A stretch of 64,000 bases of DNA from Amycolatopsis australiensis. Its GTDB lineage: Bacteria; Actinomycetota; Actinomycetes; Mycobacteriales; Pseudonocardiaceae. Shown here one piece after another: positions 8,265 through 18,005 of the stretch. Position numbers and translations under genes: made by a program. The stretch covers positions 7,726,001-7,790,000 of the forward strand of contig NZ_FPJG01000006.1 of assembly GCF_900119165.1 (NCBI RefSeq), in the 5' to 3' direction. The notes beneath the pieces were generated by a model. The model saw only the letters and a list, made by a program, of their open reading frames with translations, made no database searches and was not told the origin of the DNA. Numbering within the stretch: position 1 is the stretch's first letter; every line of letters begins with the position of its first letter.

Positions 8265-9518
8265 ATGCACCGGGGGTCACTCTTCCGCCACGCCGACTTC
8301 CGGCGGCTGTGGGCCGGCGACACGGCAAGCCAGCTCGGCACCAACGTCGGCTACACCGCCATCCCGCTGCTCGCGGCGGTGACGCTGGCCGCGACGCCGT
8401 TCGAGATGGGCCTGCTCACCGCGGCCGAGACGACCGCGTTCCTGCTGATCGGGCTGCCCGCCGGGGTGTGGGTCGACCGGCTGCGCCGCCGCCGCGTCAT
8501 GCTCGCCGCCGACTTCACCCGGTTCGTCCTGCTGACCACCGTGCCGCTCGCCTGGTGGGCCGGGGTGCTGACGCTCGCCCAGCTGCTGGTGGTCGTGCTG
8601 TGCACCGGCGTCGCGACGGTCTTCTTCGACGTCGCCTACCAGTCCTACCTGCCGTCGCTGGTCGGCCGGGAGCACCTGCTGGAGGGCAACACGAAGCTGC
8701 AGTCGGTCCAGTCGGTCGCGCAGATCGCCGGGCCGAGCGGCGCCGGCGTGCTGGTCCAGCTGGTCAGCGCGGCCAACACCGTGCTGATCACCGGCCTCGG
8801 CTACCTCACGTCGGCCCTGTTCCTGCTGCGCATCCGCACCGTCGAGCCGCAGCCGGAGCGCGACGGCCACGCCCGGCTGCTGCCGCAGATCGCCGAAGGA
8901 CTGCGGTTCGTCTTCTCCGACAAGCCGCTGCGGGCGATCGTGGGCACGACGGCGACGGCGAACTTCTTCAACAGCGCGCTCATGGCCGTGCAGGTGCTGT
9001 TCCTGACGCGGACCGCCGGCCTGCCGCCCGCGGCGGTCGGCGTGCTGCTGGCCGCCGGTGGCGCCGGCGGGATCCTCGGCGCGCTCTGCTCGGGCACCCT
9101 GACGCGGCGGATCGGCCAGGCCCGGGCGATCTGGCTGGTGCCGCTGTTCACCATGCCCGGCCACCTGCTGGTGCCGCTCGCCGCGCCGGGCTGGCGGCTC
9201 GGTCTCGCCGGCTTGGGCCTCGTCGCGGGCGGCTTCGGGATCATCGTCTACAACGTCGCCCAGGTCTCCTACCGGCAGGCGATCTGCCCGGACCGGCTGC
9301 TCGGCCGGATGAACGCGAGCGTGCGGTTCGTCGTCTGGGGCACGATGCCGCTCGGCGGGCTGCTGGGCGGCGGGCTCGGCGAATGGCTGGGCCTGCGCGG
9401 CGCGGTGTGGGTGGCGGTCGCCGGCGAGGTCGCGGCGGTGCTGTGGGTCCTGTGGTCACCGCTGCGGCGCATGCGCGACCTGCCGACCGAGGCGAAAACC
9501 GGTTCCGGAGCCGCCTAG
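8265..9518 (+). CDS. MFS efflux transporter (EntS/macrolide-efflux type)
   Basis: A 417-residue, 12-helix integral membrane protein. The N-terminus HADFRRLWAGDTASQLG and the loop PAGVWVDRLRRRRVM after helix 2 are typical of the MFS_3/EntS drug and siderophore exporters. The substrate cannot be read from the sequence. ATG at 8265 is the first good start after the operator; longer in-frame sequence would run into the divergent regulator. It stops 9 bp before valS, so the two may be cotranscribed. Confidence 0.85.
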   Translation: MHRGSLFRHADFRRLWAGDTASQLGTNVGYTAIPLLAAVTLAATPFEMGLLTAAETTAFLLIGLPAGVWVDRLRRRRVMLAADFTRFVLLTTVPLAWWAGVLTLAQLLVVVLCTGVATVFFDVAYQSYLPSLVGREHLLEGNTKLQSVQSVAQIAGPSGAGVLVQLVSAANTVLITGLGYLTSALFLLRIRTVEPQPERDGHARLLPQIAEGLRFVFSDKPLRAIVGTTATANFFNSALMAVQVLFLTRTAGLPPAAVGVLLAAGGAGGILGALCSGTLTRRIGQARAIWLVPLFTMPGHLLVPLAAPGWRLGLAGLGLVAGGFGIIVYNVAQVSYRQAICPDRLLGRMNASVRFVVWGTMPLGGLLGGGLGEWLGLRGAVWVAVAGEVAAVLWVLWSPLRRMRDLPTEAKTGSGAA

Positions 9519-9527
9519 AGTTGCTTC

Positions 9528-12038
9528 ATGAGCAGCCCTTACGAGCGCCCACGAGTCCCGGACAAGGTCGGTGTCGACGGTCTGGAGGCCAAGTGGGTAC
9601 CCGTGTGGGAGTCCACCGGCCTGCACCGCTTCGACCGGACGAAGACCCGGGACGAGATCTACTCGATCGACACGCCGCCGCCGACGGTCAGCGGCTCGCT
9701 GCACATCGGGCACGTCTTCTCCTACACCCACACCGACGTGCTGGCGCGGTTCAAGCGGATGCGCGGGCTGGAGGTGTTCTACCCGATGGGCTGGGACGAC
9801 AACGGCCTGCCGACCGAGCGCCGGGTGCAGAACCACTTCGGCGTCCGCTGCGACCCGTCCCTGCCGTACGACCCGGAGTTCCGGCCGCCGGAGAAGCCGG
9901 GCAAGGACGTCGTCGCGGTGTCGCGGCGCAACTTCGTCGAGCTGTGCGAAGCCCTGACGGTGACCGACGAGCAGGTCTTCGAGCAGCTGTGGCGGCGGCT
10001 CGGGCTGTCGGTCGACTGGACGATGACCTACCAGACGATCGGGCACGACGCGCGGCTGATCTCGCAGCGCGCGTTCCTGCGCAACCTCGAGCGCGGCGAG
10101 GCGTACCAGGCCGAAGCGCCGACGCTCTGGGACGTCAGCTTCCGGACGGCGGTGGCGCAGGCCGAGCTGGAGGACCGCGAGCGCCGCGGCGCGTTCCACG
10201 ACCTCGCCTTCACCGGCCCGGACGGCGAGGACGTCGTGATCGCGACGACCCGGCCCGAGCTGCTGCCCGCCTGCGTCGCGCTGGTGGCGCACCCGGACGA
10301 CGAGCGGTTCCGGCCGCTGTTCGGCAAGTCCGTGCGGACGCCGGTGTTCGGCGTCGAGGTGCCGGTGCTGGCCCACCACCTGGCGGATCCGGAGAAGGGC
10401 CGCGGCATCGCGATGGTGTGCACCTTCGGCGACACCACCGACGTCACGTGGTGGCGGGAGCTGCGCCTGGCGACGCGGGTGGTGCTGGGCCGCGACGGCC
10501 GGTTCCTGCCGGACGCGCCGTCCGGCGTGCCGGCGCAGCCGTACGCGCCGCTGGCCGGCAAGACCGTCCACACGGGACGCGAGATCATGGTGCGCCTGCT
10601 GCGCGAGGCCGGCGCCCTCCGGGGTGAGCCACGGCCGATCACCCATTCGGTGAAGTTCTACGAAAAGGGCGACAAGCCCCTGGAGATCGTCGCCAGCCGG
10701 CAGTGGTACCTGCGCAACGGCGGCACCGACCCGGCGTTCCGGGAGAAGATGCTCGCCCGCGGCGAAGAGCTGGACTGGGTGCCGAAGCACATGCAGGTGC
10801 GCTATGCGGCGTGGGTGGGGAACCTGGCCGGCGACTGGCTGATCAGCCGCCAGCGGTTCTTCGGCGTGCCGATCCCGCTGTGGTACCGCCTCGACGAGCA
10901 CGGCGAGCCGGACTACGACGCGCGCCTGCTGCCGGACACGTTGCCGGTCGACCCGAGCAGCGACGTCCCGCCGGGGTTCACCGAGGACCAGCGCGGCGCG
11001 CCCGGCGGCTTCGCCGGCGACCCCGACGTGATGGACACGTGGGCGACGTCGTCGCTGACCCCGCAGATCGTCGGCCGCTGGAGCTTGGATGACGACCTCT
11101 TCGGGCGAGTCTTCCCGATGGACCTGCGGCCGCAGGCGCACGAGATCATCCGCACCTGGCTGTTCTCGACGGCGGTGCGCGCGGAACTGGAGCACGGCGC
11201 GCTGCCGTGGCGGGCGGCCTCGATCGCGGGCTGGGTGCTCGACCCGGATCGCAAGAAGATGTCGAAGTCCATCGGCAACGTGATCACCCCGGTGGACCTG
11301 CTGGAGCGGTTCGGCTCGGACGCGGTGCGCTACTGGGCGGCGAGCGCGCGCCCGGGCGTCGACACGGCGGTGGACGAAGGCCAGATGAAGGTCGGCCGCA
11401 GGCTGGCGACGAAGCTGCTCAACGCGAGCCGGTTCGTGCTCGGCCTCGGCGTGCCGGCACCTGCCGCGGCCGTGACCGAGCCGCTGGACCGGGCGCTGCT
11501 GGCTTCGCTTTCGGCTGTCGTTTCGTCGGCGACGGCGGCCTTGGAGGCGTTGGACTACGCGCGGGCGCTGCAGGTGACGGAGACGTTCTTCTGGACGTTC
11601 TGCGACGACTACGTCGAGCTGGTGAAGGGCCGCGCCTACGGCGACCGGGGCCCGGACGCGGCATCTTCGGCGCAGGCGGCGCTGGTCACGACGTTGTCGG
11701 CGCTGCTGCGGCTGTTCGCGCCGTTCCTCCCGTTCGCGACGGAGGAAGTCTGGTCGTGGTGGCAGGAGGGATCGGTGCACCGCGCGCCGTGGCCGTCGGT
11801 CGCCGCCGAGGGTGACCCGCGGCCGCTTTCACTGGCGAGCGAGGTGATAGCGGCGGTCCGCCGGGCGAAGACGGACGCGCGGGTGTCGATGCGCACGGCA
11901 GTGGAGACCCTGACGGTGACCGCCCCGGCGGACGTGCTGGCCCGCTTCACGCGGATCGAGCCGGACATCCGGATCGCGGGCGCGATCGCCTCCGTGGAAA
12001 CCCGCGAAGGCGAGTTCGCGGTCGAAGCGAAGATGTGA
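9528..12038 (+). CDS. valS: Valyl-tRNA synthetase, archaeal/alpha-proteobacterial-like form
   Basis: Charges tRNA-Val. The 836 residues carry the class I signatures HIGH at 59-62 (SGSLHIGHVFSYTHTD) and KMSKS near 577-581, with a CP1 editing domain (IATTRPELLPACVALVAHPDD and TFGDTTDVTWW) and a C-terminal anticodon-binding region. DTPPPTVSGSLHIGH and VTWWRE match the archaeal/Rickettsia-type ValRS rather than the common bacterial form (PPPNVTGSLHMGH). It may be the sole or a second ValRS. It converges on dapF with 16 bp between stops. Confidence 0.92.
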   Translation: MSSPYERPRVPDKVGVDGLEAKWVPVWESTGLHRFDRTKTRDEIYSIDTPPPTVSGSLHIGHVFSYTHTDVLARFKRMRGLEVFYPMGWDDNGLPTERRVQNHFGVRCDPSLPYDPEFRPPEKPGKDVVAVSRRNFVELCEALTVTDEQVFEQLWRRLGLSVDWTMTYQTIGHDARLISQRAFLRNLERGEAYQAEAPTLWDVSFRTAVAQAELEDRERRGAFHDLAFTGPDGEDVVIATTRPELLPACVALVAHPDDERFRPLFGKSVRTPVFGVEVPVLAHHLADPEKGRGIAMVCTFGDTTDVTWWRELRLATRVVLGRDGRFLPDAPSGVPAQPYAPLAGKTVHTGREIMVRLLREAGALRGEPRPITHSVKFYEKGDKPLEIVASRQWYLRNGGTDPAFREKMLARGEELDWVPKHMQVRYAAWVGNLAGDWLISRQRFFGVPIPLWYRLDEHGEPDYDARLLPDTLPVDPSSDVPPGFTEDQRGAPGGFAGDPDVMDTWATSSLTPQIVGRWSLDDDLFGRVFPMDLRPQAHEIIRTWLFSTAVRAELEHGALPWRAASIAGWVLDPDRKKMSKSIGNVITPVDLLERFGSDAVRYWAASARPGVDTAVDEGQMKVGRRLATKLLNASRFVLGLGVPAPAAAVTEPLDRALLASLSAVVSSATAALEALDYARALQVTETFFWTFCDDYVELVKGRAYGDRGPDAASSAQAALVTTLSALLRLFAPFLPFATEEVWSWWQEGSVHRAPWPSVAAEGDPRPLSLASEVIAAVRRAKTDARVSMRTAVETLTVTAPADVLARFTRIEPDIRIAGAIASVETREGEFAVEAKM

Positions 12039-12054
12039 CGCAGGTGGGCCGCGG

Positions 12055-12882
12055 TCAGGAACCGGCGGCGGCCCACCAGCCTTCGTCGATCTCCCCGCGC
12101 GCCACGATCTCCGCCGGGCCCGACAGGGTCGACGCGCCGCGGGACACCGTCACCGCCACCCGGCCGCCCGGGACGTCCACTGTGGACGCGCCGGTGTCCG
12201 TGCCCGCCAGGTGGAACGCCGCCGCCACCGCCGCGACCGTGCCCGTGCCGCACGCCCGCGTCTCCCCCACCCCGCGCTCGTGCACGCGCATCCGCAGCGC
12301 GCCCTCGCCGAGCCGGTTGACGAACTCCAGGTTCACCCCGTGCGGGAAGACGTCGTGGTCGAAGTCCGGCTGCTCGCGCAGGTCCAGGTCCGCCACGTCG
12401 TCGTCGAGCAGGGACACCAGGTGCGGGTTGCCGACGTCGACGGCCACGCCGGAGAACGGGCGGCCCGCCACCATCGTGACCGACGTGCCGGTGATCGTCG
12501 CCGGTCCCATGTGGACGGTCACGGAGCGGTCCGGGTGCACCACCACCGGCCGGTCGCCCGCGCGGGTGCCGACGACGAACCCGCCCTCGGCCGCGAGCCC
12601 GGAATCGACCAGGTAGCGGGCGAAGACGCGCACGCCGTTGCCGCACATCTCCGCGATCGACCCGTCGGCGTTGCGGTAGTCCATGAACCACTCGCCCGCG
12701 GACGGCTCGTCGAGCGCCGCGGCCCGGACGACGCGCAGCACGCCGTCGGCCCCGAGGCCGCGGCGGCGGTCGCACAGCGCGGCGACCCTCGCCTCGGTCA
12801 GCTCGAGGCGGCCCGCCGGGTCGGGGAGCAGCACGAAGTCGTTCTGCGTGCCGTGCCCCTTGAGGAACTCGATTCCGCCCAT
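12055..12882 (-). CDS. dapF: Diaminopimelate epimerase
   Basis: Interconverts LL- and meso-diaminopimelate for lysine and peptidoglycan synthesis. The 275 residues carry both catalytic cysteines in their usual motifs: Cys80 in EMCGNGVR and Cys211 in TRACGTGT. The two pseudo-symmetric halves are evident. Its start lies 9 bp after the miaA stop, so miaA-dapF form an operon, the conserved actinobacterial order. Confidence 0.96.
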   Translation of the reverse strand: MGGIEFLKGHGTQNDFVLLPDPAGRLELTEARVAALCDRRRGLGADGVLRVVRAAALDEPSAGEWFMDYRNADGSIAEMCGNGVRVFARYLVDSGLAAEGGFVVGTRAGDRPVVVHPDRSVTVHMGPATITGTSVTMVAGRPFSGVAVDVGNPHLVSLLDDDVADLDLREQPDFDHDVFPHGVNLEFVNRLGEGALRMRVHERGVGETRACGTGTVAAVAAAFHLAGTDTGASTVDVPGGRVAVTVSRGASTLSGPAEIVARGEIDEGWWAAAGS

Positions 12883-12891
12883 ACGTCCAGA

Positions 12892-13803
12892 TTACCGGGC
12901 CAGGGTATCCAGGACGCGTGCGGCCAGCCCCGGCTCGGCGCCGTCGAACCAGTGGATCCGCTGGTCGCGCCGGAACCAGGACCGCTGCCGCCGGACGAAC
13001 CGCCGCGTCGCCTGCGCCGTGGCAGCCGCTGCCGCGTCGAAGTCGCCGTCGCCGTCCAGCTCGGCGAGCACCTGCTGGTAGCCGAGCGCCCGCGACGCCG
13101 TCTTGCCTTCGCGCAGGCCCCGCTTCTCCAGCTCGCGCACCTCGTCGACCAGCCCGGCGGCGAACATGCGCCGGACGCGCTCGTCGACGCGCCCGTCGAG
13201 CTCCGCCGGGTCCCGGTCGACGCCGATCACGACCGTGCCGTAGCGGGCCGGCCCGGGCTTGGGCAGGTTCGCCGAGAACGGCTCGCCGGTGATCTCGATG
13301 ACCTCGAGGGCGCGCACGATCCGCCGCGTGTTGGTCGGCAGGATCGCGGCCGCGGCGGCCGGGTCACGCTCCCCCAGCCGGGTGTACAGCGCGGCCGTGC
13401 CGAGCTCCGCGGCTTCCGCGTCGAGCCGGGCCCGCACGGCCGGGTCGGTGCCCGGGAAGCGCAGGTCGTCGAGCACGGCCTGGACGTAGAGGCCGGACCC
13501 GCCGGCCAGCACCGGCACCTTGCCGCCGGCCAGCAGCCGCTCGATCGTGGCGCGGGCGTCCCGCTGGTAGGCCGCGACGGACGCCGTCTCGGTGACGTCC
13601 AGGACGTCGAGCAGGTGGTGCGGGACACCGCGCCGCTCGGCTTCGGTGGCCTTGGCCGTGCCGATGTCCATGCCCCGGTAGAGCTGCAGCGCGTCGGCGT
13701 TGACGACCTCGCCGCCCAGTTCCAGCGCCAGCTCGACGGCGAGCGCGGTCTTGCCGGTGGCGGTCGGGCCGACCACCGCGACCGCGGCGACGGAGCTGTT
13801 CAC
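12892..13803 (-). CDS. miaA: tRNA dimethylallyltransferase MiaA
   Basis: Adds the isopentenyl group to A37 of tRNAs reading UNN codons. The 303 residues start with a P-loop GPTATGKT (12-19), followed by [17 protein letters not shown] and the family motifs [11 protein letters not shown] and [12 protein letters not shown] at 13803 is the start. miaB, which methylthiolates the MiaA product, lies nearby on the same strand. Upstream of dapF in one operon. Confidence 0.95.
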   Translation of the reverse strand: MNSSVAAVAVVGPTATGKTALAVELALELGGEVVNADALQLYRGMDIGTAKATEAERRGVPHHLLDVLDVTETASVAAYQRDARATIERLLAGGKVPVLAGGSGLYVQAVLDDLRFPGTDPAVRARLDAEAAELGTAALYTRLGERDPAAAAAILPTNTRRIVRALEVIEITGEPFSANLPKPGPARYGTVVIGVDRDPAELDGRVDERVRRMFAAGLVDEVRELEKRGLREGKTASRALGYQQVLAELDGDGDFDAAAAATAQATRRFVRRQRSWFRRDQRIHWFDGAEPGLAARVLDTLAR

Positions 13804-13981
13804 GACGGCCGACGATACCGGCGGGCCGCCACGGAGCGTCCACCGGAAGTAGGATCACGACCTTCGAGTGGCTCATCCGGTACCACGGTGCGCGCTGAGC
13901 TGCTTGAATGCCGCGTGGGGCCGTTGCATCCGAGCACGGCCCGTGACGACCGCATTACCCGGCCCCGCTTCCGCGGCGGGG

Positions 13982-13999
13982 CGCCCGCGCGAGCGGGCG
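13982..13999 (+). promoter_or_regulatory. 5'-leader hairpin before the DUF349 gene
   Basis: CGCCCGC, GCGA loop, GCGGGCG: a 7-bp stem closed by a GNRA tetraloop, 22 bases upstream of the ATG and just before its AGGAG site (14011-14015). A weaker hairpin precedes it at 13962-13981. Could stabilise the leader; no specific regulator is implied. Confidence 0.35.
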
Positions 14000-14021
14000 T
14001 ACAGGCGATAAGGAGCCTGCG

Positions 14022-15335
14022 ATGGCCCAGGAGAACACTTCCACCGGTACCCCGGCCCCGCACCCGGTGCCGCACGCGCTGCACGCCGGGCACGCCGCCC
14101 CGCCCGTGCCGCCCGCCGAACCCGCCCCGTCGACCTGGGGCCGGATCGACGACGAAGGCACCGTCTACGTCATCACCGCCGAGGGGGAACGCGCCGTCGG
14201 GGTCTGGCAGGCAGGCAGCCCCGACGAGGGCCTGGTGCACTACGCCCGGCGTTTCGACGACTTGCGCACCGAGGTCGAGCTGCTGGAGACCCGGCTGATC
14301 TCCGGGGCAGGCGACCCGAAGCACGCGCTGACCAGCGCCACCCAGATCCGGGAGGGGCTGGCCGAGGCCGCCGTGGTCGGTGACCTGGCGGCGCTGGCCG
14401 CCCGGCTGGACTACGTCATCGCGCACGCCGAGAAGGCGCTGGCCAGTGCGAAGGCGGAGCGGGAGGAGGCCCGCGCGGCCGCCGTCGCCCGCAAGCAGGC
14501 GCTCGCGGAGGAGGCCGAGAAGATCGCGGCCGAGTCGACCCAGTGGAAGGCGGCGGGCGACCGGCTGCGCGCGATCCTCGACGAGTGGAAGACGATCAAG
14601 GGCGTCGACCGCAAGACCGACGACGAGCTGTGGAAGCGCTTCTCGAAGGCCCGCGAGGCGTTCAACCGCCGCCGCGGCTCGCACTTCGCCGAGCTCGACA
14701 AGCAGCGCGCCGCGGCGAAGCAGCGCAAGGAGGAGCTCATCGCCGAAGCCGAGGCGATCAGCGAGTCCGACGACTGGGGCGAGACGGCCGGCCGCTACAA
14801 GGACCTGATGGCCGAGTGGAAGGCCGCGGGCCGGGCCCCGAAGGACAGCGACGAGGCGCTGTGGCAGCGGTTCCGCGCGGCCCAGGACAAGTTCTTCGCC
14901 CGCCGCTCGGCGGTGTTCTCCGAGCGCGACGCGGAGTTCGCGCAGAACGCGGCCCGCAAGGAGGAACTGCTGGTCGAGGCGGAGAAGATCGACGCGACGG
15001 CGAATCTGGAGGCGGCGAAGAGCGCCCTGCGCCGCATCCAGGAGCAGTGGGACGAGATCGGCAAGGTCCCGCGCGAGCGCATCCGCGAGCTGGACGGCCG
15101 GCTGAAGGCGGTCCAGGACGCGGTCAAGGCGGCGGAGGACACCCGCTGGCGCCGCACGGACCCGGAGGCCCAGGCCAGGGCGGCCCAGTTCCGCGAGCGA
15201 GTGGCACAGTTCGAAGCCCAGGCGGCGAAGGCCAGGGCGGCCGGGGACGAGCGGCGGGCCAAGAAGGCCGATGAGCAGGCCGCGCAGTGGCGGGAGTGGC
15301 TGCAGGCTGCCGAGGCTGCGGTCGCGGACCGCTGA
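14022..15335 (+). CDS. DUF349-domain coiled-coil protein (Rv2731 position)
   Basis: The 437 residues have a disordered Pro/His-rich N-terminus (1-38) and a small folded part containing TWGRIDDEGTVYVITAEGER. A long charged helical region follows, with repeated DUF349 units recognisable by W-K-A-A-G and LWxRF patterns (WKAAGDRLRAI, LWKRFSKAREAFNRRR, WKAAGRAPKDSDEALWQRF). The charged composition predicts coiled coil. It corresponds by position to M. tuberculosis Rv2731 beside miaA/miaB. Cellular role is not established. The ATG has an AGGAG site at ideal spacing. Confidence 0.9.
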   Translation: MAQENTSTGTPAPHPVPHALHAGHAAPPVPPAEPAPSTWGRIDDEGTVYVITAEGERAVGVWQAGSPDEGLVHYARRFDDLRTEVELLETRLISGAGDPKHALTSATQIREGLAEAAVVGDLAALAARLDYVIAHAEKALASAKAEREEARAAAVARKQALAEEAEKIAAESTQWKAAGDRLRAILDEWKTIKGVDRKTDDELWKRFSKAREAFNRRRGSHFAELDKQRAAAKQRKEELIAEAEAISESDDWGETAGRYKDLMAEWKAAGRAPKDSDEALWQRFRAAQDKFFARRSAVFSERDAEFAQNAARKEELLVEAEKIDATANLEAAKSALRRIQEQWDEIGKVPRERIRELDGRLKAVQDAVKAAEDTRWRRTDPEAQARAAQFRERVAQFEAQAAKARAAGDERRAKKADEQAAQWREWLQAAEAAVADR

Positions 15336-15383
15336 GGTCTTCGGCTGCACCAAGGCCCCGGGGCACTGAGGTCCCGCGCCGGC

Positions 15384-15416
15384 CTGTCCACAGCAGCGCC
15401 ATCGTGATGTGGACAA
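15384..15416. promoter_or_regulatory. Pair of DnaA-box-like sequences
   Basis: CTGTCCACA (15384-15392, one mismatch) and TGTGGACAA (15408-15416, exact, opposite orientation) lie in the 208-bp gap between the DUF349 gene and the small secreted protein. Isolated and of uncertain function. Confidence 0.25.
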
Positions 15417-15543
15417 GCCGGCGAGCCCCGCCCGCAACTTCTCCGCAAGCGGACGGTCGACACATCACCCGAAGCGGTCCCACCGGCTCCCCGGCCGGGG
15501 GGTTCCGGGCGCGGTCCGGCGCCCGCGGTGCTCCACTTCGATC

Positions 15544-15975
15544 ATGAGCAAGACATCGAACCTCGTGTCCGCCCTGGTCGTCGCCTGCACCGTCGCGCTC
15601 GCCGCTCCCGCGGTGGCCGCCGCCCTGCCCGGGCCCGCTTCCGTCGCCGTTCAAGGGCCCAAGAAGCACAAGGCCAAGATCGAGGCCAAGGCCGACAAGA
15701 CCCGCGTCAAGGTCGGCGAAGAGACGAAGATCAAGGGCTCGTTCGCCGACCTCGGTGGGCAGGAGAGCGTCGCCGGTGCGGAACCCGTCGTCGTCCAGCA
15801 GCTGCAGGGCGGCGTTTGGGTCGACCTCACCAGCGGCACCTGCCGCCCGAACGGGAACTTCGTGTTCAGCCTGACCTTCAGCGTCCGGGCCAGCCTGACG
15901 CTGCGGGTCTACCACCCGGAGACCGACCTCTACGTCAGCGCCGTCTCGAACCTGATCTCCGTCGTCGTGATCTAG
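15544..15975 (+). CDS. Small secreted protein, immunoglobulin-like fold suspected
   Basis: 143 residues: a signal peptide (about 1-27, ending AVAAAL), a Lys-rich stretch (KKHKAKIEAKADKTRVKVGEETKIKG), then beta-rich sequence ending [22 protein letters not shown]. The pattern (VKVGEETKIKGSF followed by VVVQQLQGGVWVDL) resembles secreted Ig-like or bacterial Ig domains. The ATG at 15544 is used since it begins the signal peptide; its ribosome site is weak. It converges on the next gene through a shared CTAG at the stops. Function unknown. Confidence 0.7.
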   Translation: MSKTSNLVSALVVACTVALAAPAVAAALPGPASVAVQGPKKHKAKIEAKADKTRVKVGEETKIKGSFADLGGQESVAGAEPVVVQQLQGGVWVDLTSGTCRPNGNFVFSLTFSVRASLTLRVYHPETDLYVSAVSNLISVVVI

Positions 15976-16445
15976 GTCCGGGAGAACGCCGTCCGCATCC
16001 ACTGCACCGCCAGGCAGATCGTCGCGATCCAGGCGATGATCAGGCCGATCCCGGGTCCGCCGCCGGCGGCTCCGCTCGCGTGCGACGACTGCTGCGACCA
16101 GATGGCCAGCAGCCCGTCCACCGACGCGAACCAGCCACCGGCGGCGCACACCCAGGCCAGCCACCACCGGCGCGTCACCAGCGCCACCGCCGAGGCCAGG
16201 ATGCCGATCGCCGTCGACGTCGCCGCGAACAGCTGCGGGATGCCGCCGCCTTCGCCCGCCAGCACCCGCCAGCCCGCGTGGTCGCCCACCCACGGCAGGA
16301 TCAGGCAGATCAGCAGCACGAACGTGCACACCGCGATGGTGAACCCGCGACGGCCCAGCTCCACCGTCCGGGACGCCTGCTGGCCCACTTCGTCGATCTC
16401 GGCGGCCAGCTCGGCCAGCTCGCCGTTGCCCTTGGACTCCGTCAC
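15972..16445 (-). CDS. Membrane protein in the miaB operon (Rv2732c position)
   Basis: 157 residues with four or five predicted membrane helices after an acidic N-terminus ([15 protein letters not shown]). GTG at 16445 overlaps the miaB stop by 4 bp (GTGA), implying translational coupling. M. tuberculosis has a membrane protein, Rv2732c, at the same place. No catalytic motif is seen. Its TAG stop shares the CTAG with the convergent secreted-protein gene. Confidence 0.75.
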   Translation of the reverse strand: MTESKGNGELAELAAEIDEVGQQASRTVELGRRGFTIAVCTFVLLICLILPWVGDHAGWRVLAGEGGGIPQLFAATSTAIGILASAVALVTRRWWLAWVCAAGGWFASVDGLLAIWSQQSSHASGAAGGGPGIGLIIAWIATICLAVQWMRTAFSRT

Positions 16446-17935
16446 AGCGCACACCCACTCACCGGCTCCGGCCGGGCCGCCGGGGCACCGAAGCCCGGCA
16501 GGCCCAGCGTGACGCCACTCGTCTTCGGCCGCAGCCCGGCCTCCGCGTTGTCCCCGGCCCGCGTCCGCCGGTGGGACAGCAGGTCGCCGTCGGCCACCAG
16601 GTGGTGCGGCGCGCCGTACGTCACGACCGTCTCGACGACGTCGCCGGGACGCACCCCGCGGTCCACCGCCGGGCCGGCCGGCGTGAAGTGCACCAGCCGC
16701 CCGTCGCGCGCGCGGCCGCTCATCCGGTGCGTCTCGGCGTCCTTGCGGCCCTCGCCCTCGGCGACGAGCAGCTCGACCTTCCGGCCGACGAGCTTCTTGT
16801 TCTCTTCCCACGAGATCGCGTTCTGCAGCTCGACCAGGCGGTCGTAGCGCTCCTGCACGACCTCCTTCGGCAGCTGGCCCGCCATCGTCGCGGCGGGCGT
16901 GCCCGGGCGCTTCGAGTACTGGAAGGTGAACGCGCTGGAGAACCTCGCCTCGGCGACGACGTCGAGCGTGGCCTGGAAGTCCTCCTCGGTTTCGCCGGGG
17001 AAGCCGACGATGATGTCGGTGGTGATGGCCGCGTCCGGCATCGCCGCGCGGACCTCGTCGAGGATCTTCAGGAAGCGCGCCGAGCGGTAGGACCGCTTCA
17101 TCTCGCGCAGCACCCGGTCCGACCCGGACTGCAGCGGCATGTGCAGCTGGTGGCACACGTTCGGCGTCTCGGCCATCGCCTCGATGACGTCGGAGGTGAA
17201 CGCCGCCGGGTGCGGGGAGGTGAAGCGCACGCGCTCCAGGCCGTCGATGCCGCCGGTCGCGCGCAGCAGCTTCCCGAAGGCGAGCCGGTCGCCGAACTCG
17301 ACGCCGTAGGAGTTCACGTTCTGGCCGAGCAGCGTGACTTCGAGCACGCCCTCGGCGACGAGTGCCTCGACCTCGGCGAGGATCTCGCCGGGCCGCCGGT
17401 CGCGTTCCTTGCCGCGCAGCGACGGGACGATGCAGAAGGTGCAGGTGTTGTTGCAGCCGACCGAAACGGACACCCAGCTCGCATAGGACGATTCGCGGCG
17501 CGCGGGCAGCGTCGAGGGGAACGTCTCGAGCGATTCGAGGATCTCCACCTCGGCCTCGGCGTTGTGCCGGGCGCGCTCCAGCAGCGTGGGCAGCGACCCG
17601 ATGTTGTGCGTGCCGAACACGACGTCCACCCAGGGCGCCCGCTTGACGATCTCCCCGCGGTCCTTCTGCGCCAGGCACCCGCCGACGGCGATCTGCAGAT
17701 CGGGGTTCGCGACCTTGTCAGGACGCAGGTGCCCGAGGGTGCCGTAGAGCTTGTTGTCGGCGTTCTCGCGGACGGCGCAGGTGTTGAACACGATGAGGTC
17801 GGGCTTGGCCCCGGCCGCGGCGGGGGCGTACCCGGCGTCTTCGAGCTGCCCGGCGAGGCGCTCGGAGTCGTGCACGTTCATCTGGCAGCCGAAGGTCCGG
17901 ATGACGTACGTCCTGGGCTGCTGGTTCTCGGTCAT
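16442..17935 (-). CDS. miaB: tRNA-2-methylthio-N6-dimethylallyladenosine synthase MiaB
   Basis: A radical-SAM enzyme that methylthiolates i6A37 in tRNA. The 497 residues comprise the N-terminal MTTase domain (Cys17, Cys53, Cys87), the radical-SAM core with CNNTCTFC (Cys161, Cys165, Cys168) and a C-terminal TRAM domain, plus a roughly 45-residue tail rich in Arg/Gly/Pro that is not part of the family core. The ATG at 17935 begins [20 protein letters not shown]. First gene of a two-gene coupled operon. Confidence 0.96.
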   Translation of the reverse strand: MTENQQPRTYVIRTFGCQMNVHDSERLAGQLEDAGYAPAAAGAKPDLIVFNTCAVRENADNKLYGTLGHLRPDKVANPDLQIAVGGCLAQKDRGEIVKRAPWVDVVFGTHNIGSLPTLLERARHNAEAEVEILESLETFPSTLPARRESSYASWVSVSVGCNNTCTFCIVPSLRGKERDRRPGEILAEVEALVAEGVLEVTLLGQNVNSYGVEFGDRLAFGKLLRATGGIDGLERVRFTSPHPAAFTSDVIEAMAETPNVCHQLHMPLQSGSDRVLREMKRSYRSARFLKILDEVRAAMPDAAITTDIIVGFPGETEEDFQATLDVVAEARFSSAFTFQYSKRPGTPAATMAGQLPKEVVQERYDRLVELQNAISWEENKKLVGRKVELLVAEGEGRKDAETHRMSGRARDGRLVHFTPAGPAVDRGVRPGDVVETVVTYGAPHHLVADGDLLSHRRTRAGDNAEAGLRPKTSGVTLGLPGFGAPAARPEPVSGCAL

Positions 17936-18005
17936 CGCCCTTCAGGGTAACCCTCGCCCCCGTGGGCAAGGCCGCCTGCCTGCTCGTTCGCGCCCGCCAC
18001 GCGTC

